From: Amborella trichopoda
Taxonomy: Eukaryota > Streptophyta > Magnoliopsida > Amborellales > Amborellaceae
Reading direction: 5' to 3'
Assembly: GCF_000471905.2 (NCBI RefSeq)
Contig: NW_006500347.1
Span: 4,052,658-4,116,657 of the forward strand
Length of the DNA: 64,000 nucleotides
Made by a program: the position numbers and the translations under genes. Position 1 is the first letter of the stretch; every line of letters begins with the position of its first letter. Below the pieces are notes generated by a model. The model did no database searches. It worked only from the letters and a program-made list of their open reading frames with translations, and was not told the DNA's origin. Shown here in pieces: positions 10,201 through 20,791 of this stretch.

Positions 10201-12521
10201 GGGCATCGATTCAGTTTGCACAAACAAACAAGTAGTTAATGTAACAACTATATTTGAGTTCTGATCTCACTAGCAGCATCACTTGATAGCATTCATGACT
10301 GGGTCTCTCATGGTTACAATGATTCCAATCACACTTTGGACTCATGCTCTTGGTATTGGTGGGCATTGGGGCATTCATGACAGCGGAGGAAAATTGAATA
10401 AAACAAATCAAAATGTTCCTGACATAGGTGTATGGCAAGGACATCATTTTTCTATGACGGGTTTTTGCCTTAACCTTTTTTCCGATTCAATAGCACCATG
10501 GACGAGAAAGTTTTCGTTGTTGTGGCTTCAGAAATTATGTAATGGGGACTATTTCTTATTTTATATAGCAGGATTCCCTTGTACAAAAATAATTTTCTAT
10601 GACAATTTCTTTCTGCCAAGGCTTCAACTAAAACTGATTTATTTGTAGGGACATTACTTTCTGTATGCCAAATGTTGATTTTAGTGAGATCGGTATATCT
10701 GCTTTAGTTTTTTTAGTTTGTTGTAAGCCTTCTAACATAGGAAATATCTTGTCCAAGCTTTTGAATATTACATACTCTCTCCATTTGCAGATATTCAGCA
10801 GCAAGGGAGACCTGGGGGTTTTTCGTAATCCTAAACGCCTAGTCACAACACCAGTGGTAGCCTACATTTTTTTATGAATCCTTTGGAATTTCATATATTA
10901 TTTGCATGTTGTCTTTGTTTTTTATTAGTTTCTTTCTAATAGAATTTCAACTGCAGGAATTTCATTTTGCAACTGATGAAAGGATACCTCCGACACCACC
11001 AATCACAGATCTTTTTGATAAAGTGAGCCTAACAAGCCCAAATAAGTTCTGGTTTTGTTTGTATTTTTTGCTTTGCTGTTTGTTCATGGTCTAAAAGAGG
11101 GCCATATTTGGGTTCATAGCAATATCTCTGAAAATATATGGAACTGCTTCTTTGGTGCTTTCTTCCAGCTTTCCTTGAAATCAGAGCCTTGTGATCAAGA
11201 GAATCGTATTCCTCATATCACAACACCAAGTCCCTTCCACCTCCAAACAGAAGTTTGCACCCCTTCCATAATTTCCCTTTCCATTTTTGTCATTGTTTTC
11301 ATAGAAATACACAGCCATCAATCCACGCTTCGACTAACCTTTTGCACTTTTAATAAGCAGGAGCGGGGTGCAGAGAAAGAGAAGAGATTTTTATCAGAAG
11401 TCTTACACCAACAATTAGAAGAGCAAAAGGCCAGGATCCCGAAGGCCAATCCATATCCTTATACCACTGATTACCCTGTTGTAAGTCAGGATTTAAATTG
11501 GAAAGAGTTAAATAAGAAAAGAAACACAGAAGCTTAAGTCTAGTGATGCTATCATTGCAGGTACCCCCCAAACCAGAACCAAAAGAATGCACAAAACCAG
11601 AGGCTTTCCAACTAGAGAGCCTTGTTAGGCATGAGGAGGAGATCCAAAGAATGATGGAAGAAAGGGAGAGGATGGAGAGAGAAGAAGCCCAAAGGAGATT
11701 ATTCAAAGCACAACCAGTCTTGAAAAGGTACCCTGAATCATTCATTTAGTTCCATTTTCTGTTATACTGAGGATTTTGACCCTCGTACGTTTTCATATGC
11801 AGTGACGCAATTCCAGTCCCAGAAAAGGTGAGGAGGCCACTGACCCAAGTCCAAGAAATTGATCTCCATGTTGATCATCGTGCAGTGGACAGGGCAGAGT
11901 TTGATAGAAAGGTAAATGTATCACTCACGGCTGAGTGAATCCCATAATAGGTCAAGGAGAAGGAGAGCCGGTACCTTTTGATGTTAAGGACTGTTTTTAA
12001 GAAAATTCATTTCTATTAATTGTTATCTACATAATAGGTCAAGGAGAAGGAGAGCCGGTACAAAAGATATAGAGAAGAGTATGAAGCTTCCAAGAAGGTG
12101 AGCCATATAGTTTTTCTGTAACTTTTCTATTTTGTTCAGGGAAACAATATATTAAATATTTTGAGTGTTTTGTGCTTCTTTTTTGCATATATTTATGAGA
12201 AGATGGAAGAGGAAAAAACAGTAAAACAGATGAGAAAGACGATGGTGCCCCATGCCAGGCCTCTTCCTCACTTTGACAACCCCTTCTGCCCACAAAGGTT
12301 CACATTAAGGAGGAAACTTCGTGTCAATTAATATCATCTACGTAGTATTCTTGGCTTTGACGATTTATGGAATTGAACTTTAACTGTTTCCATAATGCTT
12401 GACTTACTTCAGATCATCAAAAGAGCCAACAAAACCCAAGTCTCCGAGCCTCCATGTTGTCCAGCGAAAGGAGAGGCGGCAAACTGTAGCTACTTCTACT
12501 GCTGCTCAGCATATGAGATGA
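4222..12521 (+). CDS. TPX2: TPX2-family spindle assembly microtubule-associated protein
   Basis: Spindle microtubule protein (Aurora activation and Ran/importin-dependent nucleation are known for the family). By eye I splice 29 exons: 4222-4387, 5084-5166, 5271-5320, 5455-5527, 5633-5682, 5817-5892, 6038-6078, 6213-6288, 6425-6483, 6581-6684, 6827-6877, 7027-7121, 7338-7382, 7506-7604, 7703-7800, 7994-8072, 8876-8938, 9047-9121, 9232-9329, 9412-9490, 10791-10856, 10957-11022, 11169-11252, 11361-11480, 11561-11727, 11803-11911, 12038-12097, 12200-12297, 12413-12521. The frame stays open for 812 residues. Seen: N-terminal YEFSAPHFFDF (20-30), PSPFIPRIKLGRS-like block (55-67), KIPKFKARPVNKK (about 403-415), MPKFKAKPLNKK (about 509-520), KGDLGVFRNPK, ATDERIPPTPPITDLFDK (about 547-564), a charged helix ERERMEREEAQRRLF and the C-terminal TPX2 domain ending VPHARPLPHFDNPFCPQRS. 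The N-terminal block looks closest to TPXL2/TPXL3-type relatives, so TPX2 versus TPX2-like is open. Confidence 0.9.
4825..4972 (+). repeat. 74-bp direct tandem duplication in intron 1 of the TPX2-family gene
   Basis: Two almost identical 74-bp units, starting GTAAGTCCTG at 4825 and GTAAGCCTTG at 4899, differ at about two positions. The near identity means the duplication is recent. It lies wholly inside intron 1 (4388-5083). Each unit begins with GTAAG, so the repeat adds donor-like sequences, but none is needed for the reading frame. Confidence 0.9.
5167..6483 (+). repeat. Tandemly amplified exon-intron cassette inside the TPX2-family gene
   Basis: Units 5167-5527 and 5528-5892 are near-copies, each made of intron, 50-nt exon, intron and 73-76-nt exon. 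A third copy of the second exon and its upstream intron lies at 6079-6288. The following intron pair (5893-6037 and 6289-6424) and the exons starting VGAPKL (6038 and 6425) are also duplicated. In protein terms residues 84-124, 125-166 and 167-205 are repeats ending in SEPNxVESVKxNxQDESK. All copies keep splice sites and phase, so every copy can be coding. Confidence 0.9.
10128..10315 (+). repeat. 28-bp direct repeat flanking a tRNA-like stretch, in intron 20
   Basis: The phrase TAGCATTCATGACTGGGTCT with its following eight bases occurs at 10128 and 10287. Between them lies GGTCGAGCGGTATAAGG (resembling a tRNA A box) and GGGCATCGATTC (a weak B box), as in a tRNA-derived SINE or tRNA relic. 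No poly(A) or T-rich end is visible and a cloverleaf does not close convincingly, so I call only the repeat. It sits in the 1.3-kb intron 9491-10790. Confidence 0.45.
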
Positions 12522-13074
12522 GCATGAAGCATATATGATGAGCATGAGAATGTACGGCTTTTCTCTTTGGTTCAAGAAGGCTTGATTCCTTTTGTACCCT
12601 TATTACAGATGACCTGATGTAGCTCAAAATATTCTTTCGTGTCAGATGTGGCAATTGTTTTTCAATATTAATTCTAACTGTTCCTGTCTCATTTAATATA
12701 TCCGTCTGTTGCAGCATTGAAAGCATTTATTTATATTGTTTTTGCGTAGGAGGAACAGTTGAAATCAACTTTACTGTTCTTTCAGATGCCAACATTTAAG
12801 TACATGATAAAATAAAGATCTGAATAACAAATAATTCACTGTAGCTATCAAATACTTTTTGGAATCTAAAGCTTTCCAGTAGTTATCCTAACTATAAATA
12901 GCATAATGAGCTCAAATGTGGGCTTGTATTGAGATGAACAATGTCAAACAAATGGGCAGTTAGTACTTTTTCTGAAAAAATAGATTCTTTTAGGGGGAAA
13001 AACAAATTTAATCCACCAAATTTGAAAAGGTTTTTATTTTCGGATGGATTGGAAATCTGCATTTTGGGCTCATT
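12522..13074 (+). other. 3' UTR and flank of the TPX2-family gene
   Basis: Continues from the TGA at 12519-12521. AATAAA at 12811-12816 is a reasonable poly(A) signal, about 290 nt after the stop. Nothing else is recognised before the M3 element. Confidence 0.5.
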
Positions 13075-13384
13075 TTTCATGGAAAGCATCTATCAAGTAG
13101 GTGTTTCATCTAAAAACAATGGAAACTAACGGTCCAAATGTTTTCTTATTAAAATATACTTATTTTTTCATATTCTCATGATCTCTATATTAGAAATTAC
13201 ATGTCCTTAAAAAATTAAGTCCAAACATCCATCTCAAAAATAGATTTATTAATAGGCCAGCATTTCTACACAGTGGAGCTTGGCCGCATTAGAAATCGGG
13301 TCCTTTTGAAGAACTATATCAGTTTCAATCTCTTGGCCGCATTAGAAACAGGGTCCTTTTGAAGAACTATATCGGTTTCAATCT
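13075..13384 (+). mobile_element. MITE family M3, copy 2, with a 53-bp tandem duplication at its end
   Basis: Shares the phrase order of the 3.3-kb copy (GGAAACTAACGGTCC, CATGATCTCTATATTAG, ATTACATGTCCTTAAAA, CATCCATCTCAAAAATAGA). Its right end, starting CTTGGCCGCATTAGAAA, is present twice, at 13279 and 13332 (period 53), almost unchanged. The duplication therefore happened after insertion. Confidence 0.75.
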
Positions 13385-13584
13385 GAAAAGATTTTTTGGC
13401 ATATTTAGACATTTGTTTTGGACATGCTATTTTAATCTGAAACGCATACATGAGTTTCGATTTGAAAAGATATGCTTTGACTACGAGAAAATTGACTCTT
13501 TTAAAATTAAACCTTTCTTGGCCGTAGTGATTTTTTTGCAAGAAAGCGTTCCATAAATAAGAGACCATAAATTCAGTGTCCAAT

Positions 13585-14005
13585 TACTCTGGCGAGTCCG
13601 CTTGGAACTTGCCCAAGTAACTCGGGGATCTTAAAAAAAATTATAATATTTTTTTTAAAAAAAAACTATTTGTAACATGTTTTTTTTTATATATTTTATC
13701 ATCTTGGCAAAGATTGAAAAGTCGTTTTGGTGATGAATACTTATTTTTTTAATTATTTTGAAAATACACCCAGCCACAAATTGATTTTTTTAAAATCTAT
13801 TTTTCACTACTTTTTTAACCTCATTTAAGATGTGTTTTGTTTAGTTTTACTTTAAAGCATATTTCCTTTTCTTAGAATTTTTATTTTTTTAATTTTTTAA
13901 CTTTTTTTAGCTTGAACAGTACTCGGGCCGAATTACTTGGAATCGGACCGAGTACTTGGCTCGGGCCTGGGCTGAGTGGTCAGCCCGAGTCGTTCAATCA
14001 TAAAT
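13585..14005 (+). mobile_element. MITE family M6 (hAT-like GC-rich ends), copy 1
   Basis: An AT-rich core with GC-rich ends (GGCGAGTCCGCTTGG on the left, GCTCGGGCCTGGGC on the right). The core shares ordered phrases with 47985-48450: 'aaagattgaaaagtcgttttggtgatgaatact', 'cagccacaaattgat', 'tcatttaagatgtgttttgttt' (shown in part). GC-rich ends reading as repeated CGGGCC/CCGAGT are typical of plant hAT-type MITEs. The exact ends and an 8-bp duplication were not resolved. Confidence 0.6.
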
Positions 14006-14485
14006 ATACAGGAGTTGACAGGACTTGACTATTGGAAGGAAAAGAGGTTCGAGGAGGGATTTCAGGTGCCTGGCCTCCACCTTGATTGGAGTTTCCTTAT
14101 CATCTAGTCCTTAGGGTGATAAAGAGAGAGATTTTGCATGGAAAAACAAACGAAGTTTTGCACGAGTACCCTTGTTAGAGAGAGAGATTTTGCAGAGGGG
14201 AGTGAGAGAGTATTGCACGAGTATGGTGATATGGTCTAGATTGCAATAAGTAAACCTTGCTGGTCCAATCTAAATTTTTGAGTTTTTCTTTGAACTTGTA
14301 TTCTCATCCCCAAGATAACACGCCAGTTAGATTTGGTTTCTAGCATGTAAAGTTTCGAAAAAAAGGGAGTTAGATTTGGTTTCCGGGCAGGATCAGAACG
14401 AGCAAGTGCCCAAATTGGTTACTCGACTAAACACCAGATATTAATATAGTGAATGACCAGTTTTCAATCTATTATTTCATTAAAC

Positions 14486-14517
<32 letters not shown>

Positions 14518-15639
14518 CACTCTTTAACAGTAAAGCTAGCCAGTTCCAAAAATGAGGGGAAATATGGAATCGGCTTCGGCTCTCGCATGCTCCACTCTTT
14601 AATAGTTGGCCAGTTCCATAAATGGAAGCCGCCTCTTCCATGCTCCCTCATGGAGCCAAAGCTTTTTGAGGTTTTCGCTTCTGAAGCCGAAACGTAACAA
14701 ACATGCCCTCAAGGTATCCTTTTAACAAGAAGACAGCTTTGCAAAAACTATATAAGCAGTTCTGAATTTCGTAGAAAATGTGAAATGAACATGTTCTGCG
14801 ATATTCTGGACTAAAATTCATTATAAACAATGGCAATGCCGAGTGGATTTTAATTTTTCAGACCTAGATTTAATTTTTTCAGACCTAAAATACTACACTG
14901 TTCTTGCAGTTCATTAGCCTTTTTCAGTTTCTTTTGCCAACTAAATGAGACTAATGACAAAGGAATCCTTCTCTTTACATGTCCTTGTGTCAGATGTGGT
15001 TATTAACTTGATCCAAGATGGAGAATTTTGACCATTGCACCTGAGATTTTTGCATGGATTCTTGAGTAAGAGACAATAATATGACAAGCGATTATAATAT
15101 ATAACTCTTCCCTTTCCAATAATTGGCAAAAGATTGTTGAATCGAATCTGCAGAGGCTCTGTGTGCAGTAAAACAACTTACATAGGCGTATAGTGTTATG
15201 ATAGCAGTACTGTATCTGGTGCTATTATTTTTCGTTAGCCACTTTACACAGCTTTAGTTTTTAGGAAGAATAAGTTGTTCACATGGATTGGAGGTTTATT
15301 TCAGCAGACCTGATTAGAGGCGCTTCATAACATAAAGTTCTCACCATATTTCTTTCTTGCATCCGAGTCCATGAGAGCAATAGATGGACCATTGTCTCCT
15401 CCACATTGATGAAACCACACTTTGGATTGGGTTCAACTTTATCATCATCAGAGAGAATCAAAAGAAAAGCATTATACAAGGTAAATCTCTTGTCAGATGG
15501 ATATGGGATCAATTTAAAGAAAGGCATATGGTACTTGGATACACATGAGAACATGGTATACATTTAGGGGAGAAATTTGCCAGCATCCATGATGGCCTTC
15601 ATATTTAGATTACAGAACTTGTTACAGTAATAATTCACT
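14006..15639. other. Intergenic spacer with (CT)n microsatellite
   Basis: Nothing supportable as a gene. A perfect (CT)n run of about 13 units lies at 14491-14517. Two similar phrases 'agagagagattttgca' at about 14123 and 14176 form a short local duplication. Open frames such as the one at 15279-15563 on the minus strand show no recognisable motif. Confidence 0.5.
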
Positions 15640-15930
15640 AGCTTCCTCTTCAGATGGATATGAGATATGGGATTCATCATGGAGAACTCGAAAAGAAGAG
15701 ACTATGTGTCTTATACCAAACAAGGTAGTGAAGAGTGTCATGTTCTTATTACGCTTCTGCAAGGTGGTTTATGCACTCAAGCAGGCCCCAGGAGCTTTCA
15801 ACACAATGGGATTTTTACAAATTCAGAAGATGTGAACACAAGTAATGTTAAACCTCAGTTGAATTCCATGTTCTGTATAAAAGACTAGGGGCAGATAAGA
15901 TACTTCTTAGGCATCAAGGTTGCAATGTAA
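15640..15930 (+). pseudogene. Ty1/copia reverse transcriptase fragment, degenerate
   Basis: Two blocks in shifted frames look like copia RT: a block comparable to LxKALYGLKQAPRxW (seen as LQGGLCTQAGPRSFQHNGIF) and GQIRYFLGIKVA, which matches the usual DLGxLxYFLGIEVA closely. Stops and frameshifts break it, and no other copia domain is adjacent. The second motif is the stronger evidence. Confidence 0.5.
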
Positions 15931-16542
15931 GGATCCAGTTATTTAGGATGCAAATACAGAGGATGTAATTGATAGGGCTTGCCTACAGACCATAATTGAT
16001 TTACAATTTACAACACACCTGCAGCCCAAACCACACGAGGCCCCACCCCCTGCCCCGGGGCATAAGTGATGACACATGAAGATGTTACAAGGTCATTCAA
16101 TTGCAACCTAACAAAGCAACAAATTAGGAGTCATATCTATCTACCATCCAATTTGACAATGTTCAAATAATCCATTTAATCTGTCAATACATGATTAATT
16201 AATCTGTCAATTCATTACTGATTGTTAGAAAAAACACTCCTGACAGTGAATTACGTCTGGCCCAAATCTGGGTGTGTATGCAAACATCAATCGAGCTGAT
16301 TCCCCCTATACCAAGAGAATGACTACAAGATACGGAGTTCCATATCTAGAAAAACAAGAAAGAACACGGCGCTCATAAGACTCATGAAAGCCATGTACAA
16401 ACTATATCATCATCATCATCCCATGTACAATACGGCGCTTATAATTCTACACCCCATTGTGTGGTTTAAATTCCATTATAAATGGAGTTTTTATACTTAA
16501 ATTATTTCTGTCAGGCACCTATTTATATGATAACATGAGAAA
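15931..16542. other. Intergenic spacer
   Basis: No gene seen. It contains a small ATC-trinucleotide run at about 16405-16419 flanked by CCATGTACAA on both sides, and ACGGCGCT at about 16366 and 16432; this looks like a micro-duplication around a short ATC tail. It may be the end of an older RTE or SINE copy. Confidence 0.4.
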
Positions 16543-17100
16543 AATATCATCATCATCATCTGAGACTTATCCCAACAAGTTGGGGTCGGCTGCATGAATC
16601 ATGTTCCACTAATTCCAATCTATCAAGGGCCATAACCCCAGTCAGACCATAAGTCACCATATCTCTTCTTACTATTTCTATTCATGCCTATTTGGGCCTT
16701 GTCCTTGCCTTTTTAGAGCCTTCCACTTGAATCAAATCGCTTTTCCTCACTATTGTTGTTCTAGGTTGACACTGCATATAGCAACCACCTAGTACTTTCC
16801 TTCATCTTATCAGCAATTAAAGCTACCCCCTAGTTCACTTAGATGTAATTCCAAATTTTATCCTTTCTTGTCTTGCCACTTATCCATCTCAACATCCTCA
16901 TCTCAGCTACACTCATTCGATGGATATATTGTTTCTTGATTACCCAACATTCTGTTCCATAAAGCACGACAGGTCTTATGGCTGTCCTACAGAACTTCCT
17001 CTTCAGTTTCATTAGTAACTCCACCATGACCAGCCTCAAGCCAGTCATGCCAGTCCAAGGATGGAGAAAGGAGGGCTGTAGAATAAAATTTTTTGCCACA
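16543..17100 (-). mobile_element. RTE-type LINE 3' end
   Basis: Minus-strand translation gives FCRTAIRPVVLYGTECWVIK and MSVAEMRMLRWISGKTRKDK, the very characteristic C-terminus of plant RTE-clade reverse transcriptases. Downstream on the same strand is the conserved 3' UTR (GCCGACCCCAACTTGTTGGG at about 16577-16596), ending in a (GAT)n microsatellite tail at 16545-16560. The element is truncated at its 5' side near 17100. A decayed relative of its 3' UTR lies at 52508-52700. Confidence 0.85.
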
Positions 17101-17875
17101 TCTTTTTCATGAATCCTGATAACATGCGAAAAATATATCTATTGAAGTTTATTAGAGAGCTCAAAGAGCAACAAAGCCTTGAAGATAACTGCTAGCTGGC
17201 ATTTTTTCAATGATAAAATGAAGGATAACTCAGGTAAACCACATAATGATTAATCATAATAACTGTGCTATCTGCCTACATTAGCAAATTATATGGATAA
17301 AGCAGGAAATTTGCAGATCAACAGATGGGCACAAATGACTATAACAATAATCAGCAAAGCTTTGTTATTGATTCAGGCATCATGCCTTTTTTGGTTAGAC
17401 AGGAAACAAACTGTTTGCATCCCTCAAACATAAATAACCCCCAAAGTTCTACTTCTAAGTTTTATAAGGAATGAACAAGAAGAAAACAAAAAGTAACTAT
17501 AAACGAAAGGTACAAAATTGCTAGGATAAATCTATCCAGAGGAATAGATGTCCCCCCATAGTAATTTTGACACCTCGAACTTCTATGGAAAACAAAGCAA
17601 GAGACAAACCTAACTAGAAGAATAGATAACTTCCAACAAAAGTTTATCATATCTTAAAAGAGAGAAGGACATGGTAGTTGATAGTATAGAAAAGGTACAC
17701 AAACCACTCCACACTTTCATTTTCAAGGACATATTCATCGTCACCATCATCAAAAGGGCTCAATGCTCATGGTAAATAAACAGGTTGCTGAATCTGATTT
17801 GCTCACCAATTTAAGAAAGCAATAATGACAGTCAAGATAAACTAGGCTCTCATGCCATCAGCTAACCATCACATG
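17101..17875. other. Intergenic and 3' flank of the GOST/CAND7 gene
   Basis: Nothing recognised apart from the likely 3' UTR of the minus-strand gene whose stop is at 17876. No clear poly(A) signal was chosen. Confidence 0.4.
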
Positions 17876-19237
17876 TCAAATTTCAAAATCATCATCATCA
17901 AGTTGCCCATCCATTGTAGCGGCAACCATCGCAACCTCTTCCTCATCATCATCGATCCTAACATATGGGTTCAACTGCGCAGGCTTGAAATTATAACCGG
18001 TCAATAAGTAAAAGGCCACACTAACTAGTTCCAAAAGCAAGTTGCAGGTCCAATCGTATTGATATGACACAGCTTCCTCCATCAAGAAGAGAACAAACCG
18101 ACTAAAGTAAACATAGCTAATAACAACCACATAGTATTGCCTGAAAAGGGTTAGCTTTGCAAGGCTTTTCGCCGCCTTTCCATCGCTTCTGCTTGCTTCT
18201 CTAAGATGCTTAATAGACCAAACTACGGGTAGAAGCACAACAACACAACAGATGAAATCCAATACAAGAAATACATTCTTCCACATCTCCCATCCTTTAA
18301 TTGAAGGACCTACTTCATCAATAGTCACCATTAACAAGTTATCCAACACTTGTAAAGGAATGACCACTGCAAGAAGCTTCTTGTCCTTGTCTTGAAGAGA
18401 CGGCTTTAGAATGGACCAGCCTGTTCCTATTAGGGCTATTACAGTGAAAAGCATGATCCCCTTCAGAACGCTGAACGCATAAAAGGCCATGTCCCAGCCA
18501 TGAGGAGTACCAGTCCTCTGAATACGGGATTTATCCATGGCCTCACAGAGGAGATTCAATGACTTCACCACAACTAACAAGCCCATCAAATAGTGAATCT
18601 TAGTGACCCATGTCCATTTCATCACACACAGAGAGACCCACAAAAGAAATAGAAGGAAATAGACCACAGAGAAGATGAAATAGAGAGTGGGGAGTTGACC
18701 TTGACCTTGAGAAAGATACTCCTTTTTTCCATCCTTCCCCAAGTTGTATGCCACAATCTTCACATTCATGGTTATCTCTAATGGGCTCAAGCAATTTGCA
18801 AAGATGAGATTGTACTCATCAGGCTCAGAGATAGAAAGCGAAATGGATTTCGCAGAGTAATTCAATGCGCTAAAGGTCAAAAGGGGATTGACAGAAGGAG
18901 AGCGGGTCTCGAATACACATGCGTTTCTGGTATTGCTCAACTCTGATAATTCCATTTCAAGTTCTTCCCAATCTTCATCAGGTAAGACGAAGAAACCCAA
19001 CTTGGAAGAATTGAAGGCCTGGTTCACACCAGATGGCCATGACCATGAAACATTGCTCACTGAAACTTCCAGTTTACCATTCCTCGTGAAACCAAATTCC
19101 AAGATCTGGATGAAGGGGCGAGAATCAGTTGAGATTCTGGTCTCTCTGATGTCTGCAAAGGCTGTTTGGTATGCAAGAAAGAGAAGGAAGAATTGGAGGA
19201 CATAAAAACAAGGCAGAGAAGGTAGAGGAGGAGCCAT
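17876..19237 (-). CDS. CAND7: GOST-family seven-pass membrane protein, CAND7/GPR107-like
   Basis: Intronless, 453 residues. A hydrophobic signal peptide (1-28, ending QTAFA) is followed by a luminal domain (29-180) with DIRETRISTDSRPFI and EFGFTRNGKLEVSVSNV, the usual start of plant GPR107/LUSTR proteins, and two cysteines (C107, C149) that could pair. Seven hydrophobic segments follow at about 183-205, 214-232, 251-273, 287-303, 319-340, 366-386 and 396-413. The tail GYNFKPAQLNPY then a strongly acidic DDDEEE and DDDDFEI ends the protein. Length fits the family (about 430-450). GOST proteins act in Golgi/endosomal trafficking; Arabidopsis relatives were listed as candidate G-protein-coupled receptors, and receptor function is not shown by sequence. 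No TATA box was identified. Confidence 0.93.
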   Translation of the reverse strand: MAPPLPSLPCFYVLQFFLLFLAYQTAFADIRETRISTDSRPFIQILEFGFTRNGKLEVSVSNVSWSWPSGVNQAFNSSKLGFFVLPDEDWEELEMELSELSNTRNACVFETRSPSVNPLLTFSALNYSAKSISLSISEPDEYNLIFANCLSPLEITMNVKIVAYNLGKDGKKEYLSQGQGQLPTLYFIFSVVYFLLFLLWVSLCVMKWTWVTKIHYLMGLLVVVKSLNLLCEAMDKSRIQRTGTPHGWDMAFYAFSVLKGIMLFTVIALIGTGWSILKPSLQDKDKKLLAVVIPLQVLDNLLMVTIDEVGPSIKGWEMWKNVFLVLDFICCVVVLLPVVWSIKHLREASRSDGKAAKSLAKLTLFRQYYVVVISYVYFSRFVLFLMEEAVSYQYDWTCNLLLELVSVAFYLLTGYNFKPAQLNPYVRIDDDEEEVAMVAATMDGQLDDDDFEI

Positions 19238-19886
19238 AAGGGGAAAGGTAGGATTTGTTTACCTCAAGACCATAAGTAAGATTTTATTCAGAGATACATG
19301 GATGAGCAGTTGACAAAATTTATGAGTTGGGTTCTTCTTCTTTAATCTTGTCCTCGAGGTAGAGACTGGGGAAGTTGGTATATGCACTTGCAATATGAAA
19401 CTAGAAAATGTCAACAACTCTCTCTCTCTAGAACTAGAAAATCTGAATCTCTCTCTCTCTAGAACCAGAAAATCTGAATCTCTCTCTCTTTTTTTGAATG
19501 AAAAAATACCCTCTGAGCTCAGATTTCCTGTTACAGAGAGGGAAGACCGGTAGGGCTTTAGTCACCATTGGTTATGAGCCCGTTGAGGGAGATGGGAAAC
19601 AATGGTGAATTTTTTTATTTAATTCTAAACCGCTAAGAAAGTGGTTAACGGGGGGAGCATCTTATGGGGTTTCTACCAAGAACAATAATTTAATGATTTG
19701 GCTTTTGAAAAAGATTGGTGATAGACTTTACCCTTTTGACTTTGTAAAATAAATGGTATCTATGCTTTGCGGCTTTTCCTGTGTTTTGTAACGTGCAGTT
19801 AAAGCAAAAGGAATGGCTAACAAGATTAGCACGAGGTTAGGGTGTTCATGTGGTTAATTAGCAATGCATAGGATTTGTGAAATAAG
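19238..19886. other. Upstream region of the CAND7-like gene
   Basis: Presumed promoter side of the minus-strand gene. It contains repeated CTCTCTCTCTAGAAC blocks at about 19420, 19447 and 19475 (a small tandem repeat of about 27 bp). No gene is seen. Confidence 0.45.
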
Positions 19887-20113
19887 GGCCGGCAATGGGC
19901 TTGTTGGACCGGCCCTAAAAAAGTAAGCCAGGCCAGAAAATGTAGCCCGAGGGTCAGGCCAGGGCTTGGCCACTGGGCCTGAGATCAGGGCTGGGCTGTA
20001 TTGGCGAGGTTTGCAATAGGGCCGGTCTAGGTCAGCCCTGACCGACCCAAGGCCAGGCCAAGCCATCCTTGAGGGAGTAGGGGGTGGGTTGTCCCAGCCC
20101 ACTGCCACACTCT
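19887..20113 (+). mobile_element. hAT-like MITE with GGCCCGG-type internal repeats
   Basis: The ends form an imperfect inverted repeat: AGGGCCGGCAATGGGCT at 19887 and, reversed, AGAGTGTGGCAGTGGGCT from about 20110. The interior is a run of GGCCC/GGGCC words (GGCCAGGGCTTGGCC, GGGCCTGAGATCAGGG), typical of plant hAT-type MITEs. No clean 8-bp duplication was found. Two ORFs crossing it only read the GC-rich repeat. Confidence 0.65.
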
Positions 20114-20159
20114 ATGAGGTTTGTTTCCTCCTACATATATGGGCAAGACAAACAAAAGA

Positions 20160-20183
20160 GGGGCCGGGGCCGGGGCCGGGGCC
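20160..20183 (+). repeat. (GGGGCC)4 hexanucleotide repeat, potential G-quadruplex
   Basis: Four exact GGGGCC units, followed by AGGGCC. Four runs of four guanines separated by CC meet the usual G-quadruplex pattern. It lies in spacer between two hAT-like MITEs. Confidence 0.95.
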
Positions 20184-20373
20184 AGGGCCAAGTCGGCAGC
20201 GGCATTTGAGCAAACATGAAGTGCAAGATATGCCCCTGTGCAGTGTTGATTTGTTTTTCGATTTGGATCAGAATTTACTCTGTTTGAATTGGAACTAGTG
20301 TGGCGGTGATTGAGTTCTGAAACCTGAAATCTCCTTACTATTTTTGTTTTTTATTTCTTGCCTTTGTTTAGTT

Positions 20374-20791
20374 ATGGCAATGGGTCGGGTTGGGTCAGAT
20401 TCCAGGTCAATCCGAACCCGGACCCTAACCGACTAAGTTCCACATAAACCAAGACCAACCCAGACCGGAATCGGGTCGGGTCCAAGTCATTTAAATACTG
20501 ACCTAACCTGAACCCAAACCCAAGTCGGGTACAAAGACTCGGACCCAACCTAGTCTTGGGTCTAGAAATTTAAAAAATAAAAAATATTTCAAACATTGTA
20601 TAAGACATATTTTATTTTAGCTCGGGTCGATCCAGAGACTCAATAGGGATCCAACCGGACCCGACTTGATAGAGTCCTAGTCATTTGGACTCGGGTCGAC
20701 CCGTGGGGAACAAAACAAGGACAGAAAGCGGACATGGCTCAAATCAAGGACCGACCCGATTACCACCCCTATCTTTGCTCACCAGATCAGG
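20374..20791 (+). mobile_element. hAT-like MITE with GGGTCGGGT ends
   Basis: The left end reads ATGGCAATGGGTCGGGT and the right end, reversed, AGGGGTGGTAATCGGGTCGG; these are imperfect terminal inverted repeats. Subterminal CGGGT/ACCCG words occur more than ten times, as is usual for hAT-type MITEs, around a short AT-rich centre. No coding capacity. Confidence 0.7.

Noticed and set aside
10140-10215. tRNA gene in a TPX2 intron
   Set aside because: An A-box-like and a weak B-box-like sequence are present, but the acceptor stem does not pair and no terminator follows.
10283-10648. 121-codon frame in intron 20 (+)
   Set aside because: No recognisable motif; it lies in an intron between two well-supported exons and starts inside a direct repeat.
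11055-11537. 160-codon frame overlapping exons 23 and 24
   Set aside because: It is two real exons read through their intron; the spliced frame is better supported by GT-AG signals and homologous blocks.
18888-19205. 105-codon plus-strand frame
   Set aside because: Antisense shadow of the CAND7-like coding region.
19854-20298. Frames with Pro/Gly/Arg-rich peptides around 20 kb
   Set aside because: They read through GC-rich MITE words and the GGGGCC repeat.
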